The translations under genes were made by a program, and so were the position numbers. Shown piece by piece: positions 1 to 8,584 of a stretch of DNA of 64,000 nt. Origin of the DNA: Hazenella coriacea (GTDB lineage: Bacteria; Bacillota; Bacilli; Thermoactinomycetales; Thermoactinomycetaceae). Numbering within the stretch: the first letter of the stretch is position 1; the number at the start of each line of letters is the position of its first letter. The notes below the pieces were generated by a model that had not been told where the DNA came from, did no database searches, and worked only from the letters and a program-made list of their open reading frames with translations. The stretch is taken from the NCBI RefSeq assembly GCF_004341825.1, contig NZ_SMAG01000002.1:124001-188000 (forward strand), read 5' to 3'.

Positions 1-1
1 G

Positions 2-1003
2 GCTTGTACCACTTGTCGCAACTGTGAAGACCAATGTCCAGTGATGAACGAGCACGTAGATAAAATTATAGATATGAGACGTTATTTAGTGATGACAGAG
101 GGAAAAATGCATCCCGAAACTTCACGTACCTTTTCTAATATTGAAAGACAAGGAAACCCTTGGGGAATCAGTAAAAAAGATCGGGCAAAGTGGAAAGAGG
201 ATGCACCTGTTCCAGTTCCTACAGTCAAAGAGGAAAAAGAATTTGAATATCTATTCTTTGTGGGTTCGATGGGCTCCTATGATCTTCGCAGTCAAAAAAT
301 TAGCCGTGCTTTGGTGCAATTGCTTAACGAAGCAGGAGTTAAATTTGCTATTCTCGGTAATAAGGAGAAAAACTCAGGGGATACACCTCGTCGAATGGGG
401 AATGAGTTTTTATTCCAACAACTAGCAGTAGATAATATTTCACTCTTTGAAAAGAATAAAGTAAAGAAAATTATTACGATTGATCCACATGCTTACAATA
501 CTTTTAAAAATGAATATCCAGACCTGGGTCTGGAATCGGAAGTATACCATCATACAGAGGTTCTCGCAGATCTAATCCGCGAAGGTAGACTCAAGCCTAC
601 TAAAGAAGTGAAAGAGCGGATCACATACCATGACTCTTGCTATCTAGGACGGTATAACCAAGGATATGAAGCACCACGTTATATTTTGAAAAGTATACCA
701 GGTGTTGAGCTTGTCGAGATGGAACGGAATCGAGAGAACGGAATGTGCTGTGGTGCAGGTGGAGGACTGATGTGGTTAGAGGAGACGGAAGGGGTGCGAG
801 TGAATGTGTCTCGTACTGAACAGGCTCTTGAAGTAAATCCAAGTATGATTGGAAGCGCTTGTCCTTACTGCCTTACCATGTTATCTGATGGCACAAAAGC
901 CAAAGAAGTAGAAGATAGTGTGAAAACGATGGATGTAGCTGAAATTCTTGCATTGTCCATTGAACTCTCCAGTGAAGAAGCGATCACAGAAGAAGTGGTA
1001 TAG
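2..1003 (+). CDS. fadF: FadF-like iron-sulfur oxidoreductase, 3' part (cut by window edge)
   Basis: The reading frame is open from the first bases, so the gene starts outside the window. It begins inside a 4Fe-4S ferredoxin motif (CTTCRNCEDQCP). Two cysteine-rich CCG domains of the heterodisulfide-reductase type follow; the second ends in a CYLGRYN motif and a CCGAGGG motif. This layout matches the C-terminal half of the FadF/YwjF family, membrane-linked Fe-S oxidoreductases thought to pass electrons from acyl-CoA dehydrogenases/ETF to quinone. In B. subtilis fadF lies next to acdA, rpoE and pyrG, and the same genes follow here. The upstream membrane domain cannot be seen. A generic GlcF/HdrD-like role is the alternative. 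Confidence 0.85.
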   Translation, partial: ACTTCRNCEDQCPVMNEHVDKIIDMRRYLVMTEGKMHPETSRTFSNIERQGNPWGISKKDRAKWKEDAPVPVPTVKEEKEFEYLFFVGSMGSYDLRSQKISRALVQLLNEAGVKFAILGNKEKNSGDTPRRMGNEFLFQQLAVDNISLFEKNKVKKIITIDPHAYNTFKNEYPDLGLESEVYHHTEVLADLIREGRLKPTKEVKERITYHDSCYLGRYNQGYEAPRYILKSIPGVELVEMERNRENGMCCGAGGGLMWLEETEGVRVNVSRTEQALEVNPSMIGSACPYCLTMLSDGTKAKEVEDSVKTMDVAEILALSIELSSEEAITEEVV

Positions 1004-1027
1004 AAAAACTTCATCGAGTTGATTAAT

Positions 1028-1114
1028 CATAAGTAAAGAAGGCGGTCTCTTGCGCCTGAAATGACTTTGTCCCACTACTTAGTGGAACCCTTCAATGGCG
1101 GAAAGTAGGCAACT
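1028..1114 (+). repeat. Dispersed repeat family R2, copy 1
   Basis: An intergenic block shared with 17823-17910. The best matched part is GAAATGACTTTGT followed by a small hairpin (CCACTA-CT-TAGTGG), then GGAACCCTT and, after a variable stretch, AGGCAACT. The rest of the 1004-1433 gap holds one terminator-like hairpin (1220-1250) and nothing else I recognise. Function unknown; it could be a small structured RNA module or the remnant of a mobile element. Confidence 0.6.
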
Positions 1115-1219
1115 TTAAAAACTAAATAAAATTACTCCCATAAAAAAAGGAAATAACTCTTGCGAACATGCATTATTCACAGTAAGATCATGGGTAGTGG
1201 TTAAAAAGAAATGGATAAA

Positions 1220-1262
1220 ACCGCCTTTTCTATTCATATGAAGAGGCGGTATTTCCTTTTCA
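1220..1262. terminator. Terminator-like hairpin between fadF and uppP
   Basis: ACCGCCT pairs with AGGCGGT around a 17-nt loop, followed by a T-rich tail on the + strand (ATTTCCTTTT). T residues also follow it on the - strand. The stem is modest. Confidence 0.5.
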
Positions 1263-1433
1263 TTAGGGATACATAACTAAATGATAGAAAAGCAGTAGTG
1301 TCAATAGAAAGATGGAGAGTCGATGTTTCGCATAGGGGATTCTTACCTCATAGACATTACTAAGCGAAGAGGTTTCATTTGAAAAATTGTGTTGGAAATT
1401 ATTATAAATCTGTGAAAAATGGGGGTCGAGATC

Positions 1434-2261
1434 ATGTCAGGTACACTTTGGGATATCATCGTTGGATTGATCATGGGGATCGTAGAAGGTTTAACTGAAT
1501 TTGCCCCTGTTTCTTCAACAGGTCATATGATTTTAACTGGACACTTACTTGGATTTGAAGGAGCTCGAGCAGAGACCTTTGAAGTTGTGATTCAGCTGGG
1601 ATCGATTATGGCTGTTTTATTTGTATTTTGGCAACGGATTTTGAACATTTTAGGGTTGGGTAATAAAGAAGCTGATGAAACTGATGAAGCTGATGAACAA
1701 GGACGTTTAAGCATCTGGCATCTAGCCATTGGGATGGCACCATTTGTTATCTTGGGTGCATTATTTCATAGTTATATTAAAGGGTTATTTTCAGCATCCT
1801 CCGTCGTCATTGGGTTGATTGCAGGTGGGGTCTTGATGATTATTGCTGAAGGATTTCGCAAACCGCGTCCTGTTGCCAAGACTTTAGATGATGTGACTTA
1901 TAAACAAGCTCTTTTAGTAGGACTGTTCCAATGTTTTGCTCTCTGGCCTGGTTTTTCTCGCTCTGGATCAACCATTTCAGGTGGGCTCCTTGTCGGGTTG
2001 AGTCACCGAGCTGCTTCTGAATTCACTTTTATTATGGCGGTTCCCATTATGATGGCAGCTACTGCTAAAGACTTATATGAAAGCTGGGGATTCCTAACTT
2101 TAGCTGACTTACCTTTATTTATAACAGGGTTTATCACGGCTTTTGTAGTGGCAATGGTTGCAATTAAGTATTTCCTACAACTGATTTCAAAAGTTAAATT
2201 AGTTCCGTTTGCTATTTATCGCTTTGTTTTAGCGATTGTCTTCTGGTTTTTCATTCTGTAA
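1434..2261 (+). CDS. uppP: Undecaprenyl-diphosphate phosphatase (BacA/UppP family)
   Basis: Integral membrane phosphatase that recycles undecaprenyl diphosphate to the monophosphate carrier used for peptidoglycan and other envelope polymers; activity in this family also confers bacitracin tolerance. 275 residues, mostly hydrophobic helices. Both signature motifs are present: [14 protein letters not shown] (residues 18-31) and PGFSRSG (172-178). An in-frame ATG lies 15 bases upstream at 1419 but has no ribosome site. The ATG at 1434 follows GGGGGT by about 8 bases and is preferred. A charged segment rich in Asp, Glu and Ala (about residues 78-90) lies in a loop. It stands alone, with terminator-like hairpins on both sides. 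Confidence 0.95.
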   Translation: MSGTLWDIIVGLIMGIVEGLTEFAPVSSTGHMILTGHLLGFEGARAETFEVVIQLGSIMAVLFVFWQRILNILGLGNKEADETDEADEQGRLSIWHLAIGMAPFVILGALFHSYIKGLFSASSVVIGLIAGGVLMIIAEGFRKPRPVAKTLDDVTYKQALLVGLFQCFALWPGFSRSGSTISGGLLVGLSHRAASEFTFIMAVPIMMAATAKDLYESWGFLTLADLPLFITGFITAFVVAMVAIKYFLQLISKVKLVPFAIYRFVLAIVFWFFIL

Positions 2262-2334
2262 TAGTATAAATAGGGGAATGTGAGTTATGAACTCTGTGTA
2301 TTTCTCTATCATGCCTTAAATATTGGATTGTCAT

Positions 2335-2366
2335 GCCCACTTCATCAGAGGTGGGCTGTACTTTTT
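2335..2366 (+). terminator. Rho-independent terminator of uppP
   Basis: GCCCAC and GTGGGC pair around a 10-base loop, followed by TGTACTTTTT. Confidence 0.7.
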
Positions 2367-2474
2367 AAGAGGTTTTTCCAAGACTTATATAATATAAAAT
2401 TTGTTTAGACTATTGCTAACATGAATCCTATTCGATACTCTAGAAGATGAAGACGTTTTCATTTTCTTCGAAAC

Positions 2475-2488
2475 CGAACGAACGCTCG
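2475..2488. promoter_or_regulatory. Candidate operator upstream of the acyl-CoA gene cluster
   Basis: CGAACGAACGCTCG is an imperfect palindrome (about 10 of 14 positions symmetric) located 31 bases before the thiolase start codon. TetR-type regulators of fatty-acid and CoA-thioester catabolism usually bind palindromes of this size, and a TetR gene lies in the same cluster (7922-8584). The link is inference only. Confidence 0.3.
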
Positions 2489-2519
2489 ATAGAGTGAGAT
2501 CTGTTGGAGGTGACCAGTA

Positions 2520-3698
2520 ATGGCAGAAACAGTTATTTTAGGTGGTGCAAGAACTCCTTTTGGTAAGTTTGGTGGGGGATTAAAAGATGTTCCAGCTGCG
2601 AAACTGGGAGGCGTTGCGATCCGCGCGGCTTTAGAGCGAGCAGGTGTACCAGATGAATCTGTCGATGAAGTAATCATGGGGATGGTCTTACAAGGAGGCG
2701 CGGGTCAAATCCCTTCACGCCAAGCAGCACGGCATGCAGGGCTTCCTTGGGAGGTACAGACAGAAACCATTAACAAAGTGTGTGCTTCAGGAATGAGAAG
2801 TGTTACCCTTGGCGATCAAATCATACGTGCAGGGGATGCAGATGTCATTGTAGCTGGTGGGATGGAAAGCATGAGCAATGCTCCTTACTCACTTCCAACA
2901 GCTCGGTTTGGTCAACGGATGGGAGATGGACAACTTGTCGATCTGATGGTACATGATGGACTTTGGTGCGCTTTCCACGATGTGCACATGATCATCCATG
3001 GGAGCCATACAGCAGCCAAATATGGAGTGACTCGTGAAGAGCAAGATGCATGGTCACTACGTAGCCATGAACGAGCTTTAAAAGCGATTGAAGAAGGAAA
3101 GCTCGCAGAGGAGATTGTTCCTGTAACCATCCAGACTAAGAAGAAGGAAATCGTCGTTGATCGGGATGAATCCGTGCGTGCCGATACGAACTTAGATAAA
3201 TTAGCTTCACTTAAGCCAGCTTATCTTAAAGAGGGTACGGTTACGGCAGGAAATGCTCCTGGGGTGAATGACGGAGCGGCGGCTCTAGTGATTTCTTCAA
3301 CCAAAAAAGCAGAAGAACTAGGCATTCAACCAATGGCTCGGATTCTAGGGCATGCAGCTGTGGGAATGGAAGCGGAAGATTTCCCAGTGACACCTGCTTA
3401 TGCTATCAAAAAATTATTGAAAAAACATAATCTTGAAGTAAAAGATATTGATCTGTTTGAAGTAAATGAAGCTTTTGCTGCGGTTGCGTTGGCTAATGGA
3501 AGAATTCTTGATTGGGACCCTGAGAAAGTCAATGTGAATGGTGGGGCTGTTGCTCTCGGTCATCCAATCGGCGCAAGTGGAGCAAGAATTATTTTAACAT
3601 TGGTTCATGAATTAAAGCGGCGTGGTGGCGGCTTAGGCGTTGCGGCGATTTGTAGTGGAGCTGCTCAAGGGGATGCTGTACTCATTCGTGTTGATTAA
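2520..3698 (+). CDS. Acetyl-CoA C-acetyltransferase (thiolase)
   Basis: Biosynthetic/degradative thiolase of about the usual length (392 residues). It reversibly cleaves acetoacetyl-CoA (or longer 3-ketoacyl-CoA) to acetyl-CoA. Visible catalytic residues are the nucleophilic Cys88 in INKVCASGM, His348 in [10 protein letters not shown] and the second Cys378 in the C-terminal loop AICSGAAQG, a variant of the common CIGGGQG. The ATG at 2520 sits behind TTGGAGGTGA. It is the first gene of a + strand run that includes hydroxyacyl-CoA and acyl-CoA dehydrogenases, so a role in short-chain acyl-CoA breakdown is likely. Exact chain-length preference cannot be read from sequence. Confidence 0.93.
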   Translation: MAETVILGGARTPFGKFGGGLKDVPAAKLGGVAIRAALERAGVPDESVDEVIMGMVLQGGAGQIPSRQAARHAGLPWEVQTETINKVCASGMRSVTLGDQIIRAGDADVIVAGGMESMSNAPYSLPTARFGQRMGDGQLVDLMVHDGLWCAFHDVHMIIHGSHTAAKYGVTREEQDAWSLRSHERALKAIEEGKLAEEIVPVTIQTKKKEIVVDRDESVRADTNLDKLASLKPAYLKEGTVTAGNAPGVNDGAAALVISSTKKAEELGIQPMARILGHAAVGMEAEDFPVTPAYAIKKLLKKHNLEVKDIDLFEVNEAFAAVALANGRILDWDPEKVNVNGGAVALGHPIGASGARIILTLVHELKRRGGGLGVAAICSGAAQGDAVLIRVD

Positions 3699-3727
3699 GA
3701 AGTAGGAGCAAAGGAGGAAATACCACA

Positions 3728-4582
3728 GTGAATATACGTAAAGTAAGTGTGATTGGTGCTGGACAAATGGGGAGTGGGATCGCTCAAGTAGCTGCCCAAG
3801 CAGGCTGTGAAGTCACTTTGTTAGATACAAAAGTTGAGTTTGTCGAAAAAGGATTGGCTAATATCCAAAAAAACTTAACTCGTAGTGTAGAAAAAGGAAA
3901 ATTATCCGAACAAGATAAGCAATCCATTCTTGACAGAATCACTACTACGACTGAAATGAAGCAAGCTTGTGAGGAAGTAGATCTCATGATCGAAGCGGTG
4001 ATCGAGAACATGGAAGTGAAGACAGAAGTGTTTCGTCAGCTAGATCAGTATTGCCCTGCTCATACGATTCTAGCAAGCAATACCTCTTCACTGCCGATCA
4101 CTGAGATTGCCGCTGTGACCAAGCGTCCTGAGCAAGTGATTGGGATGCATTTTATGAATCCGGTTCCAGTGATGAAGCTAGTGGAAGTGATTCGTGGCTT
4201 AGCTACGTCTGATAAAGTTTATCAAGCAGTGGAACAGTTGGCACGTGAGATGGGGAAAAATCCAGTTGAAGTTAACGATTACCCTGGCTTTGTTGCAAAC
4301 CGTGTTCTCATGCCGATGATTAATGAAGCGATCTATGCTGTTTATGAAGGAGTCGCTACACCTCAAGCGGTGGATGATGTGATGAAAATGGGCATGAATC
4401 ATCCGATGGGTCCGCTTACCTTAGCTGACTTTATCGGCTTAGATACTTGTTTGTACATTATGGAAACGCTTTATGAAGGATTTGGCGACAGCAAATACCG
4501 TCCTTGTCCATTATTACGTAAATATGTGAAAGCAGGATGGTTAGGCAGAAAGAGTGGTCGTGGATTTTACTCATACGAATAA
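3728..4582 (+). CDS. 3-hydroxybutyryl-CoA dehydrogenase
   Basis: NAD(P)-dependent 3-hydroxyacyl-CoA dehydrogenase, 284 residues. The N-terminal Rossmann fold has GAGQMGSG at residues 10-17. The catalytic His is His141 in GMHFMNP, and the substrate-binding segment NTSSLPITE is at 118-126. The all-helical C-terminal domain contains PGFVANR and ends at GRGFYSY. The GTG start at 3728 is preceded by a near-perfect SD (AAAGGAGG). It follows the thiolase by 29 bases, so the two are probably co-transcribed and catalyse consecutive steps between 3-hydroxybutyryl-CoA and acetyl-CoA. Confidence 0.93.
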   Translation: MNIRKVSVIGAGQMGSGIAQVAAQAGCEVTLLDTKVEFVEKGLANIQKNLTRSVEKGKLSEQDKQSILDRITTTTEMKQACEEVDLMIEAVIENMEVKTEVFRQLDQYCPAHTILASNTSSLPITEIAAVTKRPEQVIGMHFMNPVPVMKLVEVIRGLATSDKVYQAVEQLAREMGKNPVEVNDYPGFVANRVLMPMINEAIYAVYEGVATPQAVDDVMKMGMNHPMGPLTLADFIGLDTCLYIMETLYEGFGDSKYRPCPLLRKYVKAGWLGRKSGRGFYSYE

Positions 4583-4600
4583 TCGGTGGTGCTGTAGGTT

Positions 4601-5743
4601 ATGAAATTCCAGTTTACAGAAGAACAACTAATGATGCGGAAAATGGTACGAGATTTTGCTCAGGCGGAGATTACGCCCTACCTTGAAGCGATGGATGAAG
4701 AGGACCGTTTCCCCCGCGAAGTTGTAAAAAAAATGGCGGACTTAGGCCTCATGGGGATTCCTGTTGATGAGAAATGGGGCGGAGCCGGAGCCGATTTTAT
4801 TTCATACATTTTAGCGTTGGAGGAAATTTCCCGTGTGAGTGCTACAGTCGGAGTGATCTTAGCTGTTCATACATCGGTGGGAACCATGCCAATTTTGAAG
4901 TTTGGTACAGATGAACAGAAGAAGAAATATGTCCCATTGCTTGCACAAGGGGAATACCTAGGCGCTTTTGCTTTAACAGAGCCTCAAGCAGGATCAGATG
5001 CTTCCAAGATTGCTACTAGAGCGAGACGTGTAGGAGATCATTATATTCTAACCGGTAGTAAAATCTTCATAACCAATGCTGGAGAAGCAGATACTTATAT
5101 CACTTTTGCAGTGACGGATCCTGATCTGGGGGCAAAAGGAATCACGGCCTTCATCGTTGATAAGGATACAAAGGGATTCCAGGTAGGTAAGAAAGAGAAA
5201 AAGATGGGGCTTAATGGCTCCAACACCTGTGAGTTGATCTTTGAAGAAGCTGAAGTGCCTGTTCAAAATCGCTTGGGTGCAGAGGGACAGGGGTATGAAG
5301 TCGCACTTTCTAATTTAGCTGGTGGGCGGATTGGGATTGGCGCCCAAGGATTAGGTATTGCAACGGCTGCGTTTCAATATGCGCTCCAATATGCCAAAGA
5401 AAGAAAGCAATTTGGACAGCCGATTGCCAAGCAACAAGCCATTCAGTTCAAGTTGGCTGAAATGGCAACCCAGATTGAAGCTGCTCGACTGCTGATCTAC
5501 CGAGCAGCAGAAGCTAGACAACTAGGAGCTCCTTGTAAAATAGAGTCCTCCATGGCTAAAATGTTTGCGACAGATGTGGCGATGAAAGTGACCACTGAAG
5601 CGATTCAAATCTATGGTGGTTATGGTTATTCCCGTGAATATCCAGTTGAACGGTTATTTCGTGATGCTAAAGTCACACAAATTTATGAGGGAACGAATGA
5701 AATTCAGCGTATTGTGATTGGAAACGAACTCATTCGACAATAA
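4601..5743 (+). CDS. Acyl-CoA dehydrogenase (short-chain/butyryl type), first paralogue
   Basis: FAD flavoenzyme that introduces the 2,3 double bond into acyl-CoA and passes electrons to ETF. 380 residues with the family order: N-terminal helices, the flavin-binding segment (LTEPQAGSDAS), the beta domain, and C-terminal helices containing the catalytic Glu363 in [10 protein letters not shown]. It occupies the position of acdA in the B. subtilis fadF-acdA-rpoE region. A close tandem paralogue follows at 5794. Substrate (butyryl-CoA or a branched short-chain CoA) is inferred from context, not from residues. Confidence 0.9.
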   Translation: MKFQFTEEQLMMRKMVRDFAQAEITPYLEAMDEEDRFPREVVKKMADLGLMGIPVDEKWGGAGADFISYILALEEISRVSATVGVILAVHTSVGTMPILKFGTDEQKKKYVPLLAQGEYLGAFALTEPQAGSDASKIATRARRVGDHYILTGSKIFITNAGEADTYITFAVTDPDLGAKGITAFIVDKDTKGFQVGKKEKKMGLNGSNTCELIFEEAEVPVQNRLGAEGQGYEVALSNLAGGRIGIGAQGLGIATAAFQYALQYAKERKQFGQPIAKQQAIQFKLAEMATQIEAARLLIYRAAEARQLGAPCKIESSMAKMFATDVAMKVTTEAIQIYGGYGYSREYPVERLFRDAKVTQIYEGTNEIQRIVIGNELIRQ

Positions 5744-5793
5744 CATTCAGAATCTAACAGCGATGATATATAGAATAAGAGGAGTGTACATCA

Positions 5794-6936
5794 ATGCAAT
5801 TTCAACTAAGTGAAGAACATGAAATGATGCGTAAGATGGTTCGTGAATTCGCACTACATGAGGTAGCACCAACAGCAGCTGAACGGGATGAGAAAGAAGT
5901 ATTTGATCGATCTATTTTTGATAAAATGGGCGAACTAGGTCTCACTGGGATTCCTTGGGGAGAAGACGTTGGCGGTGCGGATGCTGACTTTCTGAGCTAT
6001 GTGATCGCAGTTGAGGAGCTGTCTCGGGTTTGTGGTTCTACGGGTGTAACTTTGTCAGCTCATATCTCTCTAGCTGGTTGGCCCATCTTTAAATTTGGAA
6101 CCGATGAACAGAAGCAAAAATTCTTACGCCCTATGGCTGAAGGAAAAAAACTAGGGGCTTATGGATTGACTGAACCTAGCTCAGGGACAGATGCAGCTAG
6201 TATGAAAACAACAGCAGTCCGTGATGGTGACGATTATATTCTGAATGGAAGTAAGATTTTCATCACCAATGGTGGAGATGCGGAGGTTTATGTTGTGTTT
6301 GCGGTGACAGATGCTTCTCTCAAACACAAAGGAATCACTGCTTTTATTGTTGAGAAAGGAACCCCTGGATTTACATTTGGTAAAAAGGAGAAAAAGCTAG
6401 GGATTCGTTCCTCGTCTACGTTGGAGATTATCTTTGAAAACTGTCGGATCCCTGTAAGCCAGCGTTTGGGTGAAGAAGGACAAGGATTTAAAATTGCGAT
6501 GATGACTTTAGATGGGGGCAGAAATGGGATTGCGGCCCAAGCAGTAGGGATTGCCCAAGGTGCTCTAGATGAAGCCCTTGCTTATGCCAAAGAGCGCAAA
6601 CAATTTGGGCAACCGATCGCCAAACTACAAGCCATTCAATTTAAACTGGCTGATATGGCCACACAAATCGAGGCAGCACGTCTCCTAACCTATCAAGCTG
6701 CTTGGTTAGAGAGTCAGGGGCTTCCTTATGGAAAAGCATCTGCGATGGCTAAGTTGCTTGCGGGGGATGTGGCGATGAAAGTGACCACTGAAGCGGTTCA
6801 AGTCTTGGGTGGATACGGTTATACACGTGAATATCCTGTCGAGCGCATGATGCGGGATGCGAAGATTACACAAATCTATGAAGGAACAAATGAAATTCAA
6901 CGTGTGGTTATTGCGAACTACTTGATGAAAGAATAG
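5794..6936 (+). CDS. Acyl-CoA dehydrogenase, second tandem paralogue
   Basis: 380 residues, the same length and architecture as the preceding enzyme and collinear with it from end to end, including catalytic Glu363 in YEGTNEIQR. The flavin segment reads [20 protein letters not shown] precedes the ATG by about 9 bases. The pair looks like an old tandem duplication that has diverged to serve different acyl-CoAs. With MeaB and isobutyryl-CoA mutase next door, one copy may take isobutyryl- or 2-methylbutyryl-CoA. That assignment is inference. Confidence 0.88.
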   Translation: MQFQLSEEHEMMRKMVREFALHEVAPTAAERDEKEVFDRSIFDKMGELGLTGIPWGEDVGGADADFLSYVIAVEELSRVCGSTGVTLSAHISLAGWPIFKFGTDEQKQKFLRPMAEGKKLGAYGLTEPSSGTDAASMKTTAVRDGDDYILNGSKIFITNGGDAEVYVVFAVTDASLKHKGITAFIVEKGTPGFTFGKKEKKLGIRSSSTLEIIFENCRIPVSQRLGEEGQGFKIAMMTLDGGRNGIAAQAVGIAQGALDEALAYAKERKQFGQPIAKLQAIQFKLADMATQIEAARLLTYQAAWLESQGLPYGKASAMAKLLAGDVAMKVTTEAVQVLGGYGYTREYPVERMMRDAKITQIYEGTNEIQRVVIANYLMKE

Positions 6937-6965
6937 GGGCAAGTGTGTAACAGGAGGAGAACACG

Positions 6966-7925
6966 ATGGGGAACTGGCTCCAGTCAATTCAGAACAAGGA
7001 AAAACGGCCGATTGCCCGTCTCATTAGTCGCATCGAAAATAACGATCCTAAAAAGACTCAATTTCTTGAAGCTCTTTATCCTTTGACAGGGAAGGCTTAC
7101 TTGATTGGAGTAACAGGTTCTCCAGGAGCCGGTAAAAGTTCACTCATCGACGGGTTGATCAGTTATCTACGCAGTCTACAACTGACGGTGGGGATCATTG
7201 CGGTAGACCCCACCAGCCCATTTACCGGTGGAGCGATCTTGGGTGATCGTGTACGGATGACCCAGCATGCATTAGATCCAGGGGTATTTATCCGAAGTAT
7301 GGGAAGCCGTGGGAGTCTGGGGGGCTTATCAAGAGCGACCAAAGAGGCGGTTCGAGTTCTCGATGCAGCTGGTTTTGATGTGATTATCATTGAAACAGTG
7401 GGTGTTGGGCAAGCAGAGCTGGATATTATGCACATTGCGGACTCAGTGGCATTGGTACTAAATCCGGGTGCCGGAGATGTGGTTCAAGTATTTAAAGCGG
7501 GAATCATGGAAATTGCTGATCTGTTTGTTGTCAATAAAGCAGATTTGGCAGGAGCTCCTCGTTTAATCGCAGAGATTGAGGAACTTCTTGATCTAGTGAA
7601 GCATTCCAAAGAATGGCTTCCGCCGATTGTGCGGACGATTGGAACTAAGCAAGAAGGTATTCAACAATGGTGGGAGCAACTGCTCCAGCATCAGCAATTT
7701 TTAACAAGCACAGGCCAATGGGAACAGAAGAGACAGCAATATTTTCGACAAGAGGTTCGTGAGCTGATCGAGGATTATTTACGACAACAATTAGAAGAAG
7801 AATTAAACTCACCTGCATACCAAGAAGAATTAATCCAAGTAGCTGAGCGGAAGAAGCTTCCAACACAAGTAGCTAAAGAATGGATGAATAGAGTGTTAGG
7901 TAAAACAGGTGGTGGGTCTGAATGA
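6966..7925 (+). CDS. meaB: MeaB/ArgK-type G3E GTPase, cobalamin mutase chaperone
   Basis: G3E-family GTPase that protects and reloads adenosylcobalamin-dependent acyl-CoA mutases. 319 residues with Walker A GSPGAGKSS (51-59), the segment DPTSPFTGGA, the switch motif ETVGVGQAE and the base-specificity motif NKAD. SD AGGAGGAGA lies just before the ATG. Its stop overlaps the next start in ATGA. The adjacent mutase already carries a fused chaperone domain, so a separate MeaB is either redundant or serves a methylmalonyl-CoA mutase elsewhere in the genome. Confidence 0.92.
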   Translation: MGNWLQSIQNKEKRPIARLISRIENNDPKKTQFLEALYPLTGKAYLIGVTGSPGAGKSSLIDGLISYLRSLQLTVGIIAVDPTSPFTGGAILGDRVRMTQHALDPGVFIRSMGSRGSLGGLSRATKEAVRVLDAAGFDVIIIETVGVGQAELDIMHIADSVALVLNPGAGDVVQVFKAGIMEIADLFVVNKADLAGAPRLIAEIEELLDLVKHSKEWLPPIVRTIGTKQEGIQQWWEQLLQHQQFLTSTGQWEQKRQQYFRQEVRELIEDYLRQQLEEELNSPAYQEELIQVAERKKLPTQVAKEWMNRVLGKTGGGSE

Positions 7926-8584
7926 AAAAAAATACGAAACTGATTCCATCGATGATTAAAGATCAAAAGCTGGTAGAACAGCGACGGGAGCAAATTATCG
8001 AGGGTGCGGTTCGACTGTTTATTGAAAAAGGGTTTCATAAAACAACAACTCGGGAGATTGCCCGAGAGTGTGGTTTGTCGATCGGAACGATGTATGAATA
8101 TATTCAAAGCAAAGAAGATGTACTCTATCTAGTTTGTGAGCATATTCATTCCGAGCTAGAACAAAGGTTGAGAGAATCTCTTTCTCCTGAAGATTCAGGG
8201 ATTGATTCTATTCGAAAATCGTTAAAACAATTGTTTCATGCGATGGGAGAGATGCATACCTCTGTTCTATTAATTTACCAAGAGACTAAATCTCTCCCCA
8301 AAGAACAAATGAGATATGTATTAAACAAAGAAGAAGAGATCACTTCGATATTTGAAGAAATATTACAAAAGGGGATGGAGGATGGTACCATTCAAATCCA
8401 TCCCGCTTCGATCAAATTAATGGCACATAACATCATTGTGATGGGACAAATGTGGACATTTCGCAGTTGGGTATTAGGGCGGTTTTACAATCTTGAAGAG
8501 TATACCGAGAGACAGATGAATCTTTTGTTAGATGAATTGACGTCAGGAGGGCTAAAGAATGGAAACGGAAATCTATCGTCCTAA
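7922..8584 (+). CDS. TetR-family transcriptional regulator
   Basis: 220 residues. The N-terminal helix-turn-helix spans about residues 25-65 ([27 protein letters not shown]). The C-terminal part is the variable ligand domain. It is translationally coupled to meaB (4-base overlap) and overlaps the start of icmF by 26 bases, so it is embedded in the operon it probably controls. By analogy with FadR-like TetR proteins of Bacillales it may sense an acyl-CoA. Neither ligand nor operator is known; a palindrome at 2475-2488 is a candidate site. Confidence 0.88.
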   Translation: MKKNTKLIPSMIKDQKLVEQRREQIIEGAVRLFIEKGFHKTTTREIARECGLSIGTMYEYIQSKEDVLYLVCEHIHSELEQRLRESLSPEDSGIDSIRKSLKQLFHAMGEMHTSVLLIYQETKSLPKEQMRYVLNKEEEITSIFEEILQKGMEDGTIQIHPASIKLMAHNIIVMGQMWTFRSWVLGRFYNLEEYTERQMNLLLDELTSGGLKNGNGNLSS

